From Betaproteobacteria bacterium (lineage in GTDB: Bacteria; Pseudomonadota; Gammaproteobacteria; Burkholderiales; Burkholderiaceae_C), in NCBI GenBank assembly GCA_009927195.1, contig RFNL01000453.1, positions 1-41,306 on the forward strand: a DNA stretch of 41,306 nucleotides, given 5' to 3'. A program made the position numbers and the translations under genes. This document shows positions 16,317 through 24,953 of the stretch, one piece after another. Numbering within the stretch: position 1 is the first letter of the stretch; the number at the start of each line of letters is the position of its first letter. The notes under the pieces are model-generated. The model saw only the letters and a list, made by a program, of their open reading frames with translations. It had not been told where the DNA came from and made no database searches.

Positions 16317-17264
16317 ATGGGCAACCCAGAAATTTTGTGTGTATCCAAGCTGCCGTCATTTTTGATGAGCGACTTGCAAGATCATTTTCAAATTCATGAC
16401 CATGAGCACATCACTGACCCCGGGGCCTTGGGCCGAATTCGTGCGATTGTGGGCGGTGGTGAATCCAAAATCGACAAAAAATTGCTCAGCCTGTTCCCGG
16501 CGGTGGAAATGGTCTCCATTTTTGGCGTGGGTTACGACGGCGTGGACATTCCCACCATACAGGAGCGGGGCATCCGCGTGACCCACACGCCGGGTGTGCT
16601 CAACGACGATGTGGCCGATTTGGCTTTGGGCTTGATGCTGTCGGTGGCTCGTCGCATTCCGCAGGCCCACCAATTTGTGCGCGCAGGTGATTGGGTGGAC
16701 GGGCCGTTTCCCCTGGCCCGCAAACTCACAGGTGCTCGCCTGGGTTTGGTGGGTATTGGCCGCATTGGCCAAGCCATTGCCAAGCGGGCTTTGGGCTTTG
16801 ACATGGGCATTGCCTACACGGCGCGCAACCAGCGCCCTGATTTGCCATTCACCTATCACCCCAGCCCCACGGCATTGGCAGCGCAAGTCGATTTTTTGGT
16901 GGTCATCACCCCTGGCGGGGAAGGCACCCGGGGTCTGATCAATGCGCAGGTGCTGTCTGCTTTGGGTCCCAAGGGCTATTTGATCAATGTGGCCCGTGGC
17001 TCCGTGGTGGATCAAACCGCATTGATTCAAGCGCTGAAAAGCAAATCCATTGCGGGTGCTGGTCTGGATGTTTTCACCGATGAACCTCGGGTGGTGCCTG
17101 AATTGCGGGCATTGGACAACGTGGTCTTGACGCCGCACATGGCCAGTGGAACCATGGAAACTCGCAAAGCCATGGCGCAATTGGCTTTGTCAAATTTGTT
17201 GGCTCATTTTGCCAATCAGGAATTGATATCGCCCATTCCAGAATGCCCCCCACCCCGGGAATAA
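16317..17264 (+). CDS. D-isomer-specific 2-hydroxyacid dehydrogenase (GhrB-like)
   Basis: A 315-residue NAD(P)-dependent reductase of 2-keto acids such as glyoxylate, hydroxypyruvate or 2-ketogluconate. LGLVGIGRIGQAIA is the nucleotide-binding turn, INVARGSVVD holds the catalytic Arg, DVFTDEP the Glu and LTPHMAS the His. The start is the ATG preceded by GGAG (16307-16310); the reading frame stays open far upstream, but only as an antisense shadow of the dehydratase. It begins a plus-strand run that continues with gntR, the ABC importer and gluconokinase. Ketogluconate reduction followed by gluconate phosphorylation is an attractive reading, though hydroxypyruvate reductase is equally compatible. 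Confidence 0.9.
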   Translation: MGNPEILCVSKLPSFLMSDLQDHFQIHDHEHITDPGALGRIRAIVGGGESKIDKKLLSLFPAVEMVSIFGVGYDGVDIPTIQERGIRVTHTPGVLNDDVADLALGLMLSVARRIPQAHQFVRAGDWVDGPFPLARKLTGARLGLVGIGRIGQAIAKRALGFDMGIAYTARNQRPDLPFTYHPSPTALAAQVDFLVVITPGGEGTRGLINAQVLSALGPKGYLINVARGSVVDQTALIQALKSKSIAGAGLDVFTDEPRVVPELRALDNVVLTPHMASGTMETRKAMAQLALSNLLAHFANQELISPIPECPPPRE

Positions 17265-17268
17265 GCGC

Positions 17269-17286
17269 AAACCCGTTCAGGGTTTT
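17269..17286 (+). terminator. Weak stem-loop AAACCC-GTTCA-GGGTTT
   Basis: A perfect 6-bp stem with a 5-nt loop immediately after the hydroxyacid dehydrogenase stop, ending in TTTT. The stem is short and half A/U, so it may only attenuate transcription into gntR or mark an RNA 3' end. Confidence 0.35.
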
Positions 17287-17309
17287 CAGGGGGGAGTTGG
17301 ACGTGTCAA

Positions 17310-17321
17310 TGGTCATACGAT
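17310..17321. promoter_or_regulatory. FadR-type GntR operator TGGTCATACGAT before gntR
   Basis: TGGTCATACGA fits the FadR-subfamily consensus TNGTNNNACNA at every fixed position. It lies 10-20 bp before the gntR ATG, which suggests autoregulation. It shares 9 of 12 positions with the aligned element at 16275-16286. Confidence 0.5.
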
Positions 17322-17330
17322 AACCGCCAT

Positions 17331-18110
17331 ATGCACAAACAGCGATTGACTGCGCCCAGCAGCGCACCCAACAAGAATGCCCACTCCAGCATGGTTGAAG
17401 CGCTGGGATGCCGCATTGTGGCTGGGCAATATGCGGTGGGCAGCACTTTGCCACCGGAACCCGCCATGTGCGAGTCCTTTGGCGTCAGCAGAACCGTGGT
17501 GCGCGAATCCATCAAGTCCTTGGTGGCCAAGGGCCTGTTGATCACAGGCCCCAAATTGGGCACCCGAGTTTTACCCGAGGAGCAATGGAACTGGTTTGAC
17601 CCAGATGTCGTCTCTTGGCTCTCGCAGCAGCGATTGAGCGCCGACTTTTTGCGAGACTTGCAAGAGTTGCGACGCATCGTTGAACCGGCCGCAATCCGAC
17701 TTGCGGCTCAACGCGCAAGCCCACAAGACCTGGCATCTATTGAGATGGCCTTCGCGGGCATGAAGAACGCCGTTGAAAATGGTGGAGATTATGTGTCGCA
17801 CGATCTGCGTTTCCACCAAGGACTGCTGTTGGCATCGGGCAATCGTTTGCTGGTGCAGATGAGCAAGGCGCTGAGTGCTTTACTGCGCACCAGTTTTGAA
17901 ATTTCTACCGCCAAAAAAAATGGACCCGCAGAGTCCTTGTCCATGCACAAAGACGTTTTAGAGGCTGTATCGGCCAAGCAACCCGATCGCGCGGAGTCTG
18001 CCATATTGCGATTGATCGACGGGGCAAAGTTCGATATCGAAGCCGTGCTGGCATCGCGGCGTCGCATTCCAAACATTGGGCGACCAGCCTCACACTTGCC
18101 GGCGCATTGA
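17331..18110 (+). CDS. FadR-subfamily GntR transcriptional regulator
   Basis: A 259-residue one-component regulator. The N-terminal winged helix-turn-helix (about residues 18-85: GSTLPPEPAMCESFGVSR, TVVRESIKSL, KGLL) is followed by an all-helical FCD ligand-binding domain (about 100-235) with the metal-ligand pattern H(DLRFHQGLL)...H(SMHKDVLEA). FCD proteins typically sense sugar acids or small carboxylates, and the importer downstream points to a sugar acid. The ATG at 17331 has no ribosome-binding site and a stop closes the frame upstream, so initiation may be leaderless or weak. This is consistent with low regulator expression. The importer gene follows after 33 bp. Confidence 0.92.
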   Translation: MHKQRLTAPSSAPNKNAHSSMVEALGCRIVAGQYAVGSTLPPEPAMCESFGVSRTVVRESIKSLVAKGLLITGPKLGTRVLPEEQWNWFDPDVVSWLSQQRLSADFLRDLQELRRIVEPAAIRLAAQRASPQDLASIEMAFAGMKNAVENGGDYVSHDLRFHQGLLLASGNRLLVQMSKALSALLRTSFEISTAKKNGPAESLSMHKDVLEAVSAKQPDRAESAILRLIDGAKFDIEAVLASRRRIPNIGRPASHLPAH

Positions 18111-18143
18111 TTTTTTCCACTGCCATTCAAAAGGAGATAAAGC

Positions 18144-19520
18144 ATGAAAATGAAAAATATATGGACCGTGGCCATGGTGGCCGCTGGCATGTTGGCGGCA
18201 ACGCCAGCCATGTCGCAAGAAAAGCTCAATGTTTTTTGGGTCAAGGGTTTTTACAAGGCCGAAGACGATGCCTTGTATGCGGCCATCAAAAAGTTTGAGG
18301 CCAAATACAAGACCGTCAAGGTCGAACTCTCGCAATACCCCATTCAGGACATGATCCCCAAAACCGTTGCCGCTTTGGACTCTGGCACCCCGCCGGACGT
18401 GGCCTATGCGGATGTGTACGACTTCCAAGTGACGGCTTCTTGGGCCTATGACGGCAAGCTCGAGGACATCAGCAGCGTGATCAACCCCATTCGTGCGCGA
18501 TTTGCTGGCAACACCATCGAAACCACGTTTTTGCTCAACAACAAAGAAAACAAGCGCGCGTACTACGCATTTCCCATCAAACAGCAGACCATGCACATCC
18601 AATACTGGGCCGATATGCTGGCCGAGGCGGGCTTCAAAGAGTCTGACATTCCCACGGGTTGGAAGGACTATTGGGAATTTTGGTGCGGCAAAGTGCAATC
18701 CGCCCACCGTCAAAAAACCGGTCAACGCAGCTTTGGCATGGGTCAACCCATGGGCGTGGATTCCAGCGACTCCTTTTTCTCGTTCCTGACCTTCATGGAT
18801 GCATACAACGTCAAGTTGGTCAATGATTCTGGAAAACTGTTGGTGGATGACCCAGATGTCCGCAAGGGTTTGATCGCCGCCATGACCGACTACACCTCGA
18901 TTTACAGCCGGGGCTGCACACCGCCGTCTTCCACGAGTTGGAAGGATCCCGACAACAACGTGGCTTTTCACAACAAAACCACGGTGATGACCCACAACGC
19001 GACCATTTCCATTGCCGCCAAATGGTTGGATGACATGAACAACACTGCGCTCACGGCTGAGCAGCGTGCCACTGCAACCAAAAACTACAAAGAGTTGGTG
19101 AAAACGGCAGGCTTTCCCAACAAGCCCGATGGCAGCAAAATGGTTTACCGTGCAGCCATCAAAACCGGTGTCATCTTCAAGGATGCCAAAAACAAAGCTC
19201 GGGCCAAAGACTTTGTCAGCTTTTTGCTGCAAGAAGAGAATTTGACGCCTTATGTGGAGGGCTCTTTGGGTCGTTGGTTCCCGGTGACCAAGGTGGGCCA
19301 GCAAAGTAAGTTTTGGCAAGACGATGTGCACCGCAAAGCCGTCTACACCCAGTTCATGAATGGCACCAGTCCTTTTGAGTTCACCAAAAACTTCCGCTTC
19401 ACGCAACTCAACAATGAGAACGTCTGGGCCAAGGCCATGAACCGTGTGCTCAATGAGAAAGTGCCGGTGGATAAAGCCGTTGACGAAATGATTGATCGCA
19501 TCAAGGCTGTGGCGCGTTAA
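18144..19520 (+). CDS. CUT1 sugar ABC transporter, periplasmic substrate-binding protein
   Basis: A 458-residue extracellular solute-binding protein of family 1. A signal peptide (MKMKNIWTVAMVAAGMLAATPAMS, cleavage before QEKL) precedes a mature domain beginning LNVFWVKGFYKAEDD. SGTPPDVAYADVYDF and the FPIKQQTMHIQYW segment are typical of sugar-binding members. An AAGGAG site lies 8 nt before the ATG, the strongest in this run, as expected for the most abundant component. The substrate is probably a sugar or sugar acid acted on by the neighbouring enzymes. A stable hairpin follows the stop and may protect this part of the transcript. Confidence 0.93.
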   Translation: MKMKNIWTVAMVAAGMLAATPAMSQEKLNVFWVKGFYKAEDDALYAAIKKFEAKYKTVKVELSQYPIQDMIPKTVAALDSGTPPDVAYADVYDFQVTASWAYDGKLEDISSVINPIRARFAGNTIETTFLLNNKENKRAYYAFPIKQQTMHIQYWADMLAEAGFKESDIPTGWKDYWEFWCGKVQSAHRQKTGQRSFGMGQPMGVDSSDSFFSFLTFMDAYNVKLVNDSGKLLVDDPDVRKGLIAAMTDYTSIYSRGCTPPSSTSWKDPDNNVAFHNKTTVMTHNATISIAAKWLDDMNNTALTAEQRATATKNYKELVKTAGFPNKPDGSKMVYRAAIKTGVIFKDAKNKARAKDFVSFLLQEENLTPYVEGSLGRWFPVTKVGQQSKFWQDDVHRKAVYTQFMNGTSPFEFTKNFRFTQLNNENVWAKAMNRVLNEKVPVDKAVDEMIDRIKAVAR

Positions 19521-19537
19521 TTTGTTTGACCATTCAA

Positions 19538-19569
19538 GGCCAAGGTCCATCGATCAGTGGGCCTTGGCC
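19538..19569 (+). ncRNA. Strong intercistronic hairpin after the binding-protein gene
   Basis: GGCCAAGG (19538-19545) pairs perfectly with CCTTGGCC (19562-19569). Inner pairing, with two G-U pairs, extends the stem to about 13 bp around a 6-nt loop (CGATCA). No U-tract follows, so it is not a classical terminator. Hairpins between the binding-protein and permease genes are known to stabilise the upstream mRNA in operons such as malEFG, and the same role is inferred here. The coordinates mark a structured segment of the operon mRNA, not a separate RNA gene. Confidence 0.55.
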
Positions 19570-19586
19570 AAGATGATGATCGCACC

Positions 19587-20444
19587 ATGTCCTCATCCAT
19601 TGCATTGCCGCATTCAGGCAACATCACCTTAAACCAGTGGGAGCGTGCTGGAAGATGGATGCTTGTTCCTTATTTATTGATATTTTTTCTGTTTGTTTTG
19701 TACCCGGTCTGCTATGGACTGTGGCTGGCCCGCCATCCTGAAAGCTACATCAAGCTGATTGATGATCCGATTTTTTTTCGCACAGCCATCAACACAATTG
19801 TTTTTTTGGTGGTTGCGATCAATATCAAGATGCTGATGGCCATGGTCTTGTCTGGATTCTTCTTGCACAAGAGATGGTGGATCAAGATCTTGTCGATCAT
19901 ATTCATATTGCCTTGGGCATTGCCCTCGATTCCCACCATTTTGTCGGTTCGTTTCATGTTGAACCCAGAGTGGGGTGTGATCAACACCCAAATTTTTCAG
20001 CTCACCGGCCTGGATGGACCCAACTGGCTCAATGACACCACGTTGGCGTTGTCTTTTGCCATGGTGATGCATGTGTGGAAATCTTTACCCTTTTGGACTT
20101 TGATACTTTTGGCAGGGCGCATGGCCATTCCGGCCGAACAGTACGAAGCCGCATCTGTCGATGGGGCCACCCATTGGCAGAAGTTTCGCTATATCACTTG
20201 GCCATCCATGCGGACCTTGTATTTGACGTCTACCATTTTGTCGATGATCTGGACGCTGGGCGATTTCAACTCGGTTTACCTGCTCACAGGCGGTGGCCCT
20301 GCTGATTTGACACATGTATTGGCCACTTTGGGGATCCGTTATTTGCGTTTGGATCAGGTCGACTTGGCCATGGCCTCGATTGTGGTCGCGCTTCCATTGG
20401 TGTTGCCATTGGTTTTCTTCATGATGAAGCGCTTGTCCAAATGA
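19587..20444 (+). CDS. CUT1 sugar ABC transporter permease (MalF/UgpA type)
   Basis: A 285-residue inner-membrane permease with about six helices. The cytosolic EAA loop that contacts the ATPase reads EQYEAASVDGATHWQKFRYI. The first helix (LVPYLLIFFLFVLYPV) follows a short polar N-terminus. The ATG at 19587 is preferred; an in-frame GTG at 19557 falls inside the intercistronic hairpin. The ribosome-binding site is weak, so lower translation than the binding protein is expected. The second permease begins 10 bp after its stop, and the two should form a heterodimer. Confidence 0.92.
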   Translation: MSSSIALPHSGNITLNQWERAGRWMLVPYLLIFFLFVLYPVCYGLWLARHPESYIKLIDDPIFFRTAINTIVFLVVAINIKMLMAMVLSGFFLHKRWWIKILSIIFILPWALPSIPTILSVRFMLNPEWGVINTQIFQLTGLDGPNWLNDTTLALSFAMVMHVWKSLPFWTLILLAGRMAIPAEQYEAASVDGATHWQKFRYITWPSMRTLYLTSTILSMIWTLGDFNSVYLLTGGGPADLTHVLATLGIRYLRLDQVDLAMASIVVALPLVLPLVFFMMKRLSK

Positions 20445-20454
20445 GGGTTGCGCA

Positions 20455-21306
20455 ATGAAAGCCTGGACCTGGCGCAGCACCTTGACCGAGGCCAAACTTT
20501 TGTTGATCGGGCTGCCACTTTTTTTGTGGACCATGGTCCCGGTTTACCACTTGCTGCTGTTTTCCATTTCCCCAAGGGATTCGGCCACCTCTGGGCGCTT
20601 ATGGCCCAAAGAACCCACCATGCAAAACTTTCATTTTGTGTTTTATCAGAAGCATTTTTATTTGGATTATTTTTGGGTTCAGTTGGGTAATTCAGTGGTG
20701 ATTGCCACCGCCGTGGCTTTTTTGACTTTGGTGATCTCGACCTTGGCTGCCTTTGCCATCAGCCGTTTGCGCGTGCCCGGTGGCAGAACCGTTTTGAACA
20801 TGGCTTTGTTCACATACTTTATTCCCGCCGCTTTTTTGGCTGTACCGATGTATAAAACCATGGGTTTGTATGGATTGCTCAACAACCAATGGGCTTTGAT
20901 TTTGGCCATGGTCACCATCGCTTCTCCTTACTGCATATGGGTGCTCAAGCAAGCATCGGACAAGTTGCCATTTGAGTTGGATGAGGCGGCCCGCATGGAT
21001 GGCGCCACACCCCTGCAGTTGTTCAGATTGGTTTATTTGCCATTGATGGTTCCCTCCATGGTTGCCGTGGGCACCTATTCTTTGCTTTTGGCTTGGAATG
21101 AATATTTGTACGCATTTTTGTTGCTATCGCGAGATGACACAGTGACATTGGCAGTGGCCTTGGGAAATTTCTTATCGGCTGACGACTCCCCCTGGGAGTT
21201 GCTGATGGCCACGGGCTTGGTTTATGCCTTGCCACCGGCGGCCATTTATTACGCATTCAAGCGCTACATGGTGACTGGCCTGACCGCCGGCGCGGTGAAA
21301 TCCTGA
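20455..21306 (+). CDS. CUT1 sugar ABC transporter permease (MalG/UgpE type)
   Basis: A 283-residue inner-membrane permease with six predicted helices. Its EAA loop (ELDEAARMDGATPLQLFRLV) is the canonical MalG-type sequence. The C-terminus YYAFKRYMVTGLTAGAVKS is the usual MalG ending. It pairs with the preceding permease and is followed after 10 bp by the ATPase gene, so the four importer genes are almost certainly one transcript. Confidence 0.93.
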   Translation: MKAWTWRSTLTEAKLLLIGLPLFLWTMVPVYHLLLFSISPRDSATSGRLWPKEPTMQNFHFVFYQKHFYLDYFWVQLGNSVVIATAVAFLTLVISTLAAFAISRLRVPGGRTVLNMALFTYFIPAAFLAVPMYKTMGLYGLLNNQWALILAMVTIASPYCIWVLKQASDKLPFELDEAARMDGATPLQLFRLVYLPLMVPSMVAVGTYSLLLAWNEYLYAFLLLSRDDTVTLAVALGNFLSADDSPWELLMATGLVYALPPAAIYYAFKRYMVTGLTAGAVKS

Positions 21307-21316
21307 AGGTATCCAC

Positions 21317-22387
21317 ATGGCCCAAATTTCTTTTCGAGACATCCAAAAATCTTTTGGCGCGGTGGATGTCATCCACGGCATCAGTTTTGATATCCAAGAC
21401 GGCGAGTTTGTGGTGTTGGTCGGGCCTTCGGGATGTGGCAAATCAACATTGCTGCGCATGCTGGCCGGACTGGAAGAAATCACCTCGGGTGAGATTGGCA
21501 TCGACGGTCGAATCGTCAATGAGTTGGAGTCCAAGGACCGTGACATTGCCATGGTGTTTCAAAGTTATGCCTTGTACCCCCACATGACGGTCTATGACAA
21601 CATGGCTTTCAGTCTGAAGTTGCGCAAGGCCGAAGCGTCTTTGATTGAGCAACGGGTGCTCAACGCAGCCAAGATTCTCAGCTTGGACAGTTTGCTGCAG
21701 CGCCACCCGCGTGAACTCTCCGGAGGCCAGCGCCAGCGTGTCGCCATGGGTCGCGCCATTGTGCGTGATCCAAAGGTTTTCTTGTTCGATGAACCCTTAT
21801 CCAATTTGGATGCCAAGCTCAGGGTGGCCATGCGCGCTGAAATCAAAGCTTTGCACCAGCGTTTGAAAACCACCACGGTATACGTCACCCATGACCAGAT
21901 TGAAGCGATGACCATGGCAGATCGAATTGTGGTCATGCACGATGGCATCATTGAGCAAATTGGTACGCCATTGGAATTGTTTGATCACCCTTGCAACCTG
22001 TTTGTGGCTCAGTTCATTGGCTCACCTGCCATGAATGTGATTCCCGGAGTGGTGGTCAAAGATCATGGGCAATGGCGTGTGATGGCCGAGGGACAGCACT
22101 GGCCGGTGTCTGACCTCTCTGGGTTGAAAGAGGGCCAGTCTGTTTACTATGGGTTCAGGCCAACAGATTTGGAGTTTTCCTTGCCAGGCCAGGGCATGGC
22201 AGCTCAAGTGAGTTTGGTGGAGCCGACTGGATCGGAAACTGAATTGTTGTTGCAATGCGGTTCCAACAAGCTGGTTCAGGTCATTCATGGTCGCACCCAA
22301 GCTCGCACAGGTGATGTGGTGCACCTGCAAGTCGATCCAAGTCGTGTGCACGTGTTTGACGGCATTACCCAGCAATGCATGGTCTGA
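21317..22387 (+). CDS. Sugar ABC transporter ATP-binding protein (UgpC/MalK type)
   Basis: A 356-residue ATPase that drives the CUT1 importer from the cytosolic face. Walker A is GPSGCGKST (about 38-46), the Q-loop is in VFQSYALYPHM, the signature is LSGGQRQRVAMGRA, Walker B is VFLFDEPLSNLDAKLR, and the switch His is in VTHDQ. The C-terminal 120 residues form the MalK-like TOBE regulatory domain (YYGFRPTDLEF). The last gene of the run, gluconokinase, starts 7 bp after its stop. Confidence 0.95.
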   Translation: MAQISFRDIQKSFGAVDVIHGISFDIQDGEFVVLVGPSGCGKSTLLRMLAGLEEITSGEIGIDGRIVNELESKDRDIAMVFQSYALYPHMTVYDNMAFSLKLRKAEASLIEQRVLNAAKILSLDSLLQRHPRELSGGQRQRVAMGRAIVRDPKVFLFDEPLSNLDAKLRVAMRAEIKALHQRLKTTTVYVTHDQIEAMTMADRIVVMHDGIIEQIGTPLELFDHPCNLFVAQFIGSPAMNVIPGVVVKDHGQWRVMAEGQHWPVSDLSGLKEGQSVYYGFRPTDLEFSLPGQGMAAQVSLVEPTGSETELLLQCGSNKLVQVIHGRTQARTGDVVHLQVDPSRVHVFDGITQQCMV

Positions 22388-22394
22388 CCGAACC

Positions 22395-22910
22395 ATGGTT
22401 TTGGTGGTCATGGGCGTGAGTGGTAGTGGCAAAAGCACGGTGGCCAGTGCATTGGCCCAAGCCTTGGGCTGGAATTTTATTGAGGGCGATGCGCATCACC
22501 CGCCTGAGAATGTGCGTCTCATGGCCCAAGGCGTCGCATTGACCGACGCGGATCGGGTTTTGTGGCTGGACAGCCTGGCCAATGCCTTGATCCAATCGTT
22601 GAAGCATGGGCATGGCGTCGTCATGGCCTGTTCAGCTTTGAAGAAATCTTATCGAGATGTTCTCAGGCGTGCATATGCAAATGTTTTTTTCGTGCATTTG
22701 GAGGGAAAGGCTGAATTGATAGGACAACGCTTGGCCTCGCGCAAAGGTCATTACATGCCCCCCAGTTTGCTGCAAAGCCAATTTGATACCTTGGAGCCAC
22801 CGGCTTTGCCTGAATTGGTTTGGCGATACGACGTGACTTTATCGCCTGAGGCCATTGTGAGTGACTTATTGGCGCGCTTGGCCCCAGGCAATACCCAGCC
22901 AAGCCGTTGA
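22395..22910 (+). CDS. gntK: Gluconokinase (GntK type)
   Basis: A 171-residue P-loop kinase that phosphorylates gluconate to 6-phosphogluconate. VMGVSGSGKSTVA is Walker A (about 5-17), EGDAHHPPENVRLMAQG the substrate-binding region with a characteristic GD.HH...N..KM-like pattern, ACSALKKSYRDVLR the conserved central motif, and FVHLEG...RKGHYMPPSLLQSQF the lid. ATG 22395 was chosen because it lies just before the P-loop; upstream in-frame starts fall inside the ATPase gene. It ends the importer operon. This strongly suggests that gluconate is made or imported by the products of this locus. Confidence 0.92.
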   Translation: MVLVVMGVSGSGKSTVASALAQALGWNFIEGDAHHPPENVRLMAQGVALTDADRVLWLDSLANALIQSLKHGHGVVMACSALKKSYRDVLRRAYANVFFVHLEGKAELIGQRLASRKGHYMPPSLLQSQFDTLEPPALPELVWRYDVTLSPEAIVSDLLARLAPGNTQPSR

Positions 22911-22947
22911 GCTTTGGGGGTTTGGATGCGGCTGTCTTGCGCAGTTA

Positions 22948-24696
22948 TCAACGCGGGTATCCGCCGCCACCGCTGCGGCCACCACCACCAGAGCGACCGC
23001 CACCGCCGCCTCCACCAAAACCGCCCTTGCGGGGGCCGCCTTGACGCGCACTTTTGTTGCGTTGGCCTGCGCCACGGTTGCGCTCTGACATCAAATCCAC
23101 GCTGGTGCGCGTGGGATCGGGTTGACGCATGCTGTTGTTTTGATTTTTGTGTCCAAATGCATTCACGCCACTTTGAGTACCCAAATGGGCATTGGCTCTT
23201 GGTTGGAAGTCATCAGGCTCCACACCGCCCTCAACCGGATCGTGATGCATGGGGGGGGCTTGGTTGGGGTCTCTCGCCAACATCGTTTCGCGTGGTCCGC
23301 GGTCGTCACGGTATCGGTTGCGACCTTGGCCCCCGTTGGGTCTAGGGGGCTTGGCGCCGGGTGTGCGCACTTGTCCATTGGGGCGCGGTGCGGATCGAGC
23401 CCCTTGGCCAGCCTTGTTGTCTCGCATGCGTTGCATCATTTCGGACCGGGCCGCTTTGGCCGCTGCGGCCATGACATCTCTGCTGGGTGGTTGGCCCAAG
23501 CCACCCCATAGCGTTTGACGACCCATGGCGATGGGTTCTGCCACTTCGTTTTCTTCAGGTCCAAAGCCTTCAATGTCTTGAACAGGCACAGACTGTCCGG
23601 TGAAACGCTCGATATCGCGCATGAATCCTTGTTCGTCCAAAGAAACCAAACTCACGGCTTGGCCACTGGCACCTGCGCGACCAGTTCTTCCTATGCGGTG
23701 AACATAGTCTTCGCTGGTGTTGGGGATGTCGTAGTTCACGACGTGTGGCAACTCGTCAATGTCAATGCCTCTGGCAGCAATGTCGGTGGCCACCAGTGCG
23801 CGAATCTCACCCGTTTTGAACCCCGTCAAGGCTTGGGTTCGCGCTGTTTGACTTTTGTTGCCATGCAGCGCCATGGCAGAAATTCCATGCTTGTTCAAAA
23901 ACTCGGCCACGTTATTGGCGCCAAATTTGGTGCGTGTGAAAACCAGCACTTGGCTCCACTGATGCGCATCAATGATGTGGGCCAGCAAGGCTTTCTTTTT
24001 GCCGCGACCCACAGGATGCACGATCTGGGCAATGCTCTCAACGGTTGTGTTGCGGGGTGTGACTTGAATGCTTTGAGGATTGCGCAGCAAGCCATTGGCC
24101 AAGTCACGGATCTCATCGCTGAAAGTGGCAGAAAACAGCAAACTTTGCTTTTCACTGGGGACCAAGGCCAAAATCTTCTTGACATCATGAACAAATCCCA
24201 TGTCCAGCATGCGATCGGCTTCGTCAAGCACCAAAATTTGGACGGTGGAAAGATCCAAAAATCCTTGTTGCTGTAGGTCCAACAGCCGACCTGGGGTGGC
24301 CACCAAGATATCGACGCCGTTGCGCAATCGGTCGATTTGAGGGTTCATGCCCACGCCACCAAAAATCACAGCTGAGTGCAGTTGCAGGTATTTGCCGTAA
24401 ACACGCACAGACTCTTCCACCTGCGCCGCGAGTTCTCGGGTTGGGGTCAAAACCAAGGCGCGTATCCCAAACACGCCGTGTTTGTTCGTGATACTGCGAC
24501 TCATGGCCAGTTTGTGCAGCATTGGCAGGGTAAAGGCGGCGGTTTTACCAGTGCCGGTTTGTGCGCCCGCCAATAAATCTCGCCCGTCCAAAATGCAGGG
24601 AATGGCTTGGTCTTGTATAGGGGTGGGGACTTCATAGCCTTGCTCTCGCACGGCTTTCAATATGGCCGGGGCCAATTTAAGTTCTTCAAAGTTCAT
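22948..24696 (-). CDS. rhlE: DEAD-box ATP-dependent RNA helicase RhlE
   Basis: A 582-residue helicase. Q motif (YEVPTPIQDQAIP), motif I AGAQTGTGKT, Ia PTRELA, II VLDEADRMLDMGF, III FSATF and VI HRIGRTGRAG are all intact. The 200-residue C-terminal tail is rich in Arg, Pro, Asn and Gly and ends in repeated GGGG/RSGGGG stretches that bind RNA non-specifically. RhlE acts in ribosome assembly and RNA turnover, especially in the cold. It is convergent with gntK (37 bp apart) and divergent from ettA. The tail is longer than in E. coli RhlE, as is usual in Burkholderiales. Confidence 0.93.
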   Translation of the reverse strand: MNFEELKLAPAILKAVREQGYEVPTPIQDQAIPCILDGRDLLAGAQTGTGKTAAFTLPMLHKLAMSRSITNKHGVFGIRALVLTPTRELAAQVEESVRVYGKYLQLHSAVIFGGVGMNPQIDRLRNGVDILVATPGRLLDLQQQGFLDLSTVQILVLDEADRMLDMGFVHDVKKILALVPSEKQSLLFSATFSDEIRDLANGLLRNPQSIQVTPRNTTVESIAQIVHPVGRGKKKALLAHIIDAHQWSQVLVFTRTKFGANNVAEFLNKHGISAMALHGNKSQTARTQALTGFKTGEIRALVATDIAARGIDIDELPHVVNYDIPNTSEDYVHRIGRTGRAGASGQAVSLVSLDEQGFMRDIERFTGQSVPVQDIEGFGPEENEVAEPIAMGRQTLWGGLGQPPSRDVMAAAAKAARSEMMQRMRDNKAGQGARSAPRPNGQVRTPGAKPPRPNGGQGRNRYRDDRGPRETMLARDPNQAPPMHHDPVEGGVEPDDFQPRANAHLGTQSGVNAFGHKNQNNSMRQPDPTRTSVDLMSERNRGAGQRNKSARQGGPRKGGFGGGGGGGRSGGGGRSGGGGYPR

Positions 24697-24953
24697 GATG
24701 GAGCGCCGTCTCGAGCGCTGGAGTTAGGCCTGATCCGCTGTTTGCAACAGCAGCCAGTCATCGGCCAACAGGGTTCACAGGTGGGCTGATCAAGTGAGGG
24801 CGTCAGGCCCGACTCAGCCCCAGCAGAGTGCTGGTGCTGCACCAACTGGAGGATGCAGCAAATTCATTGTCGCATGAATTGACGCGTTCAATCTGGCAGA
24901 ACAACTAGGGCGGATAATCACCGGTTTTAAACTGCGTCTCAAGGATTTTTCTC

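Noticed and set aside
18090..19550. A 486-codon minus-strand ORF opposite the sugar-binding protein
   Set aside because: The plus strand encodes a clear solute-binding protein with signal peptide and strong ribosome-binding site; the antisense translation is His/Val-rich with no family resemblance.
22948..23060. GC-rich repetitive stretch read as a DNA repeat
   Set aside because: It encodes the Gly/Arg-rich C-terminal tail of RhlE, a common feature of this helicase family.
24879..24918. TTGACG and GATAAT as an ettA promoter
   Set aside because: The two boxes are 28 bp apart, too far for a sigma-70 promoter; no alternative -35 was convincing.
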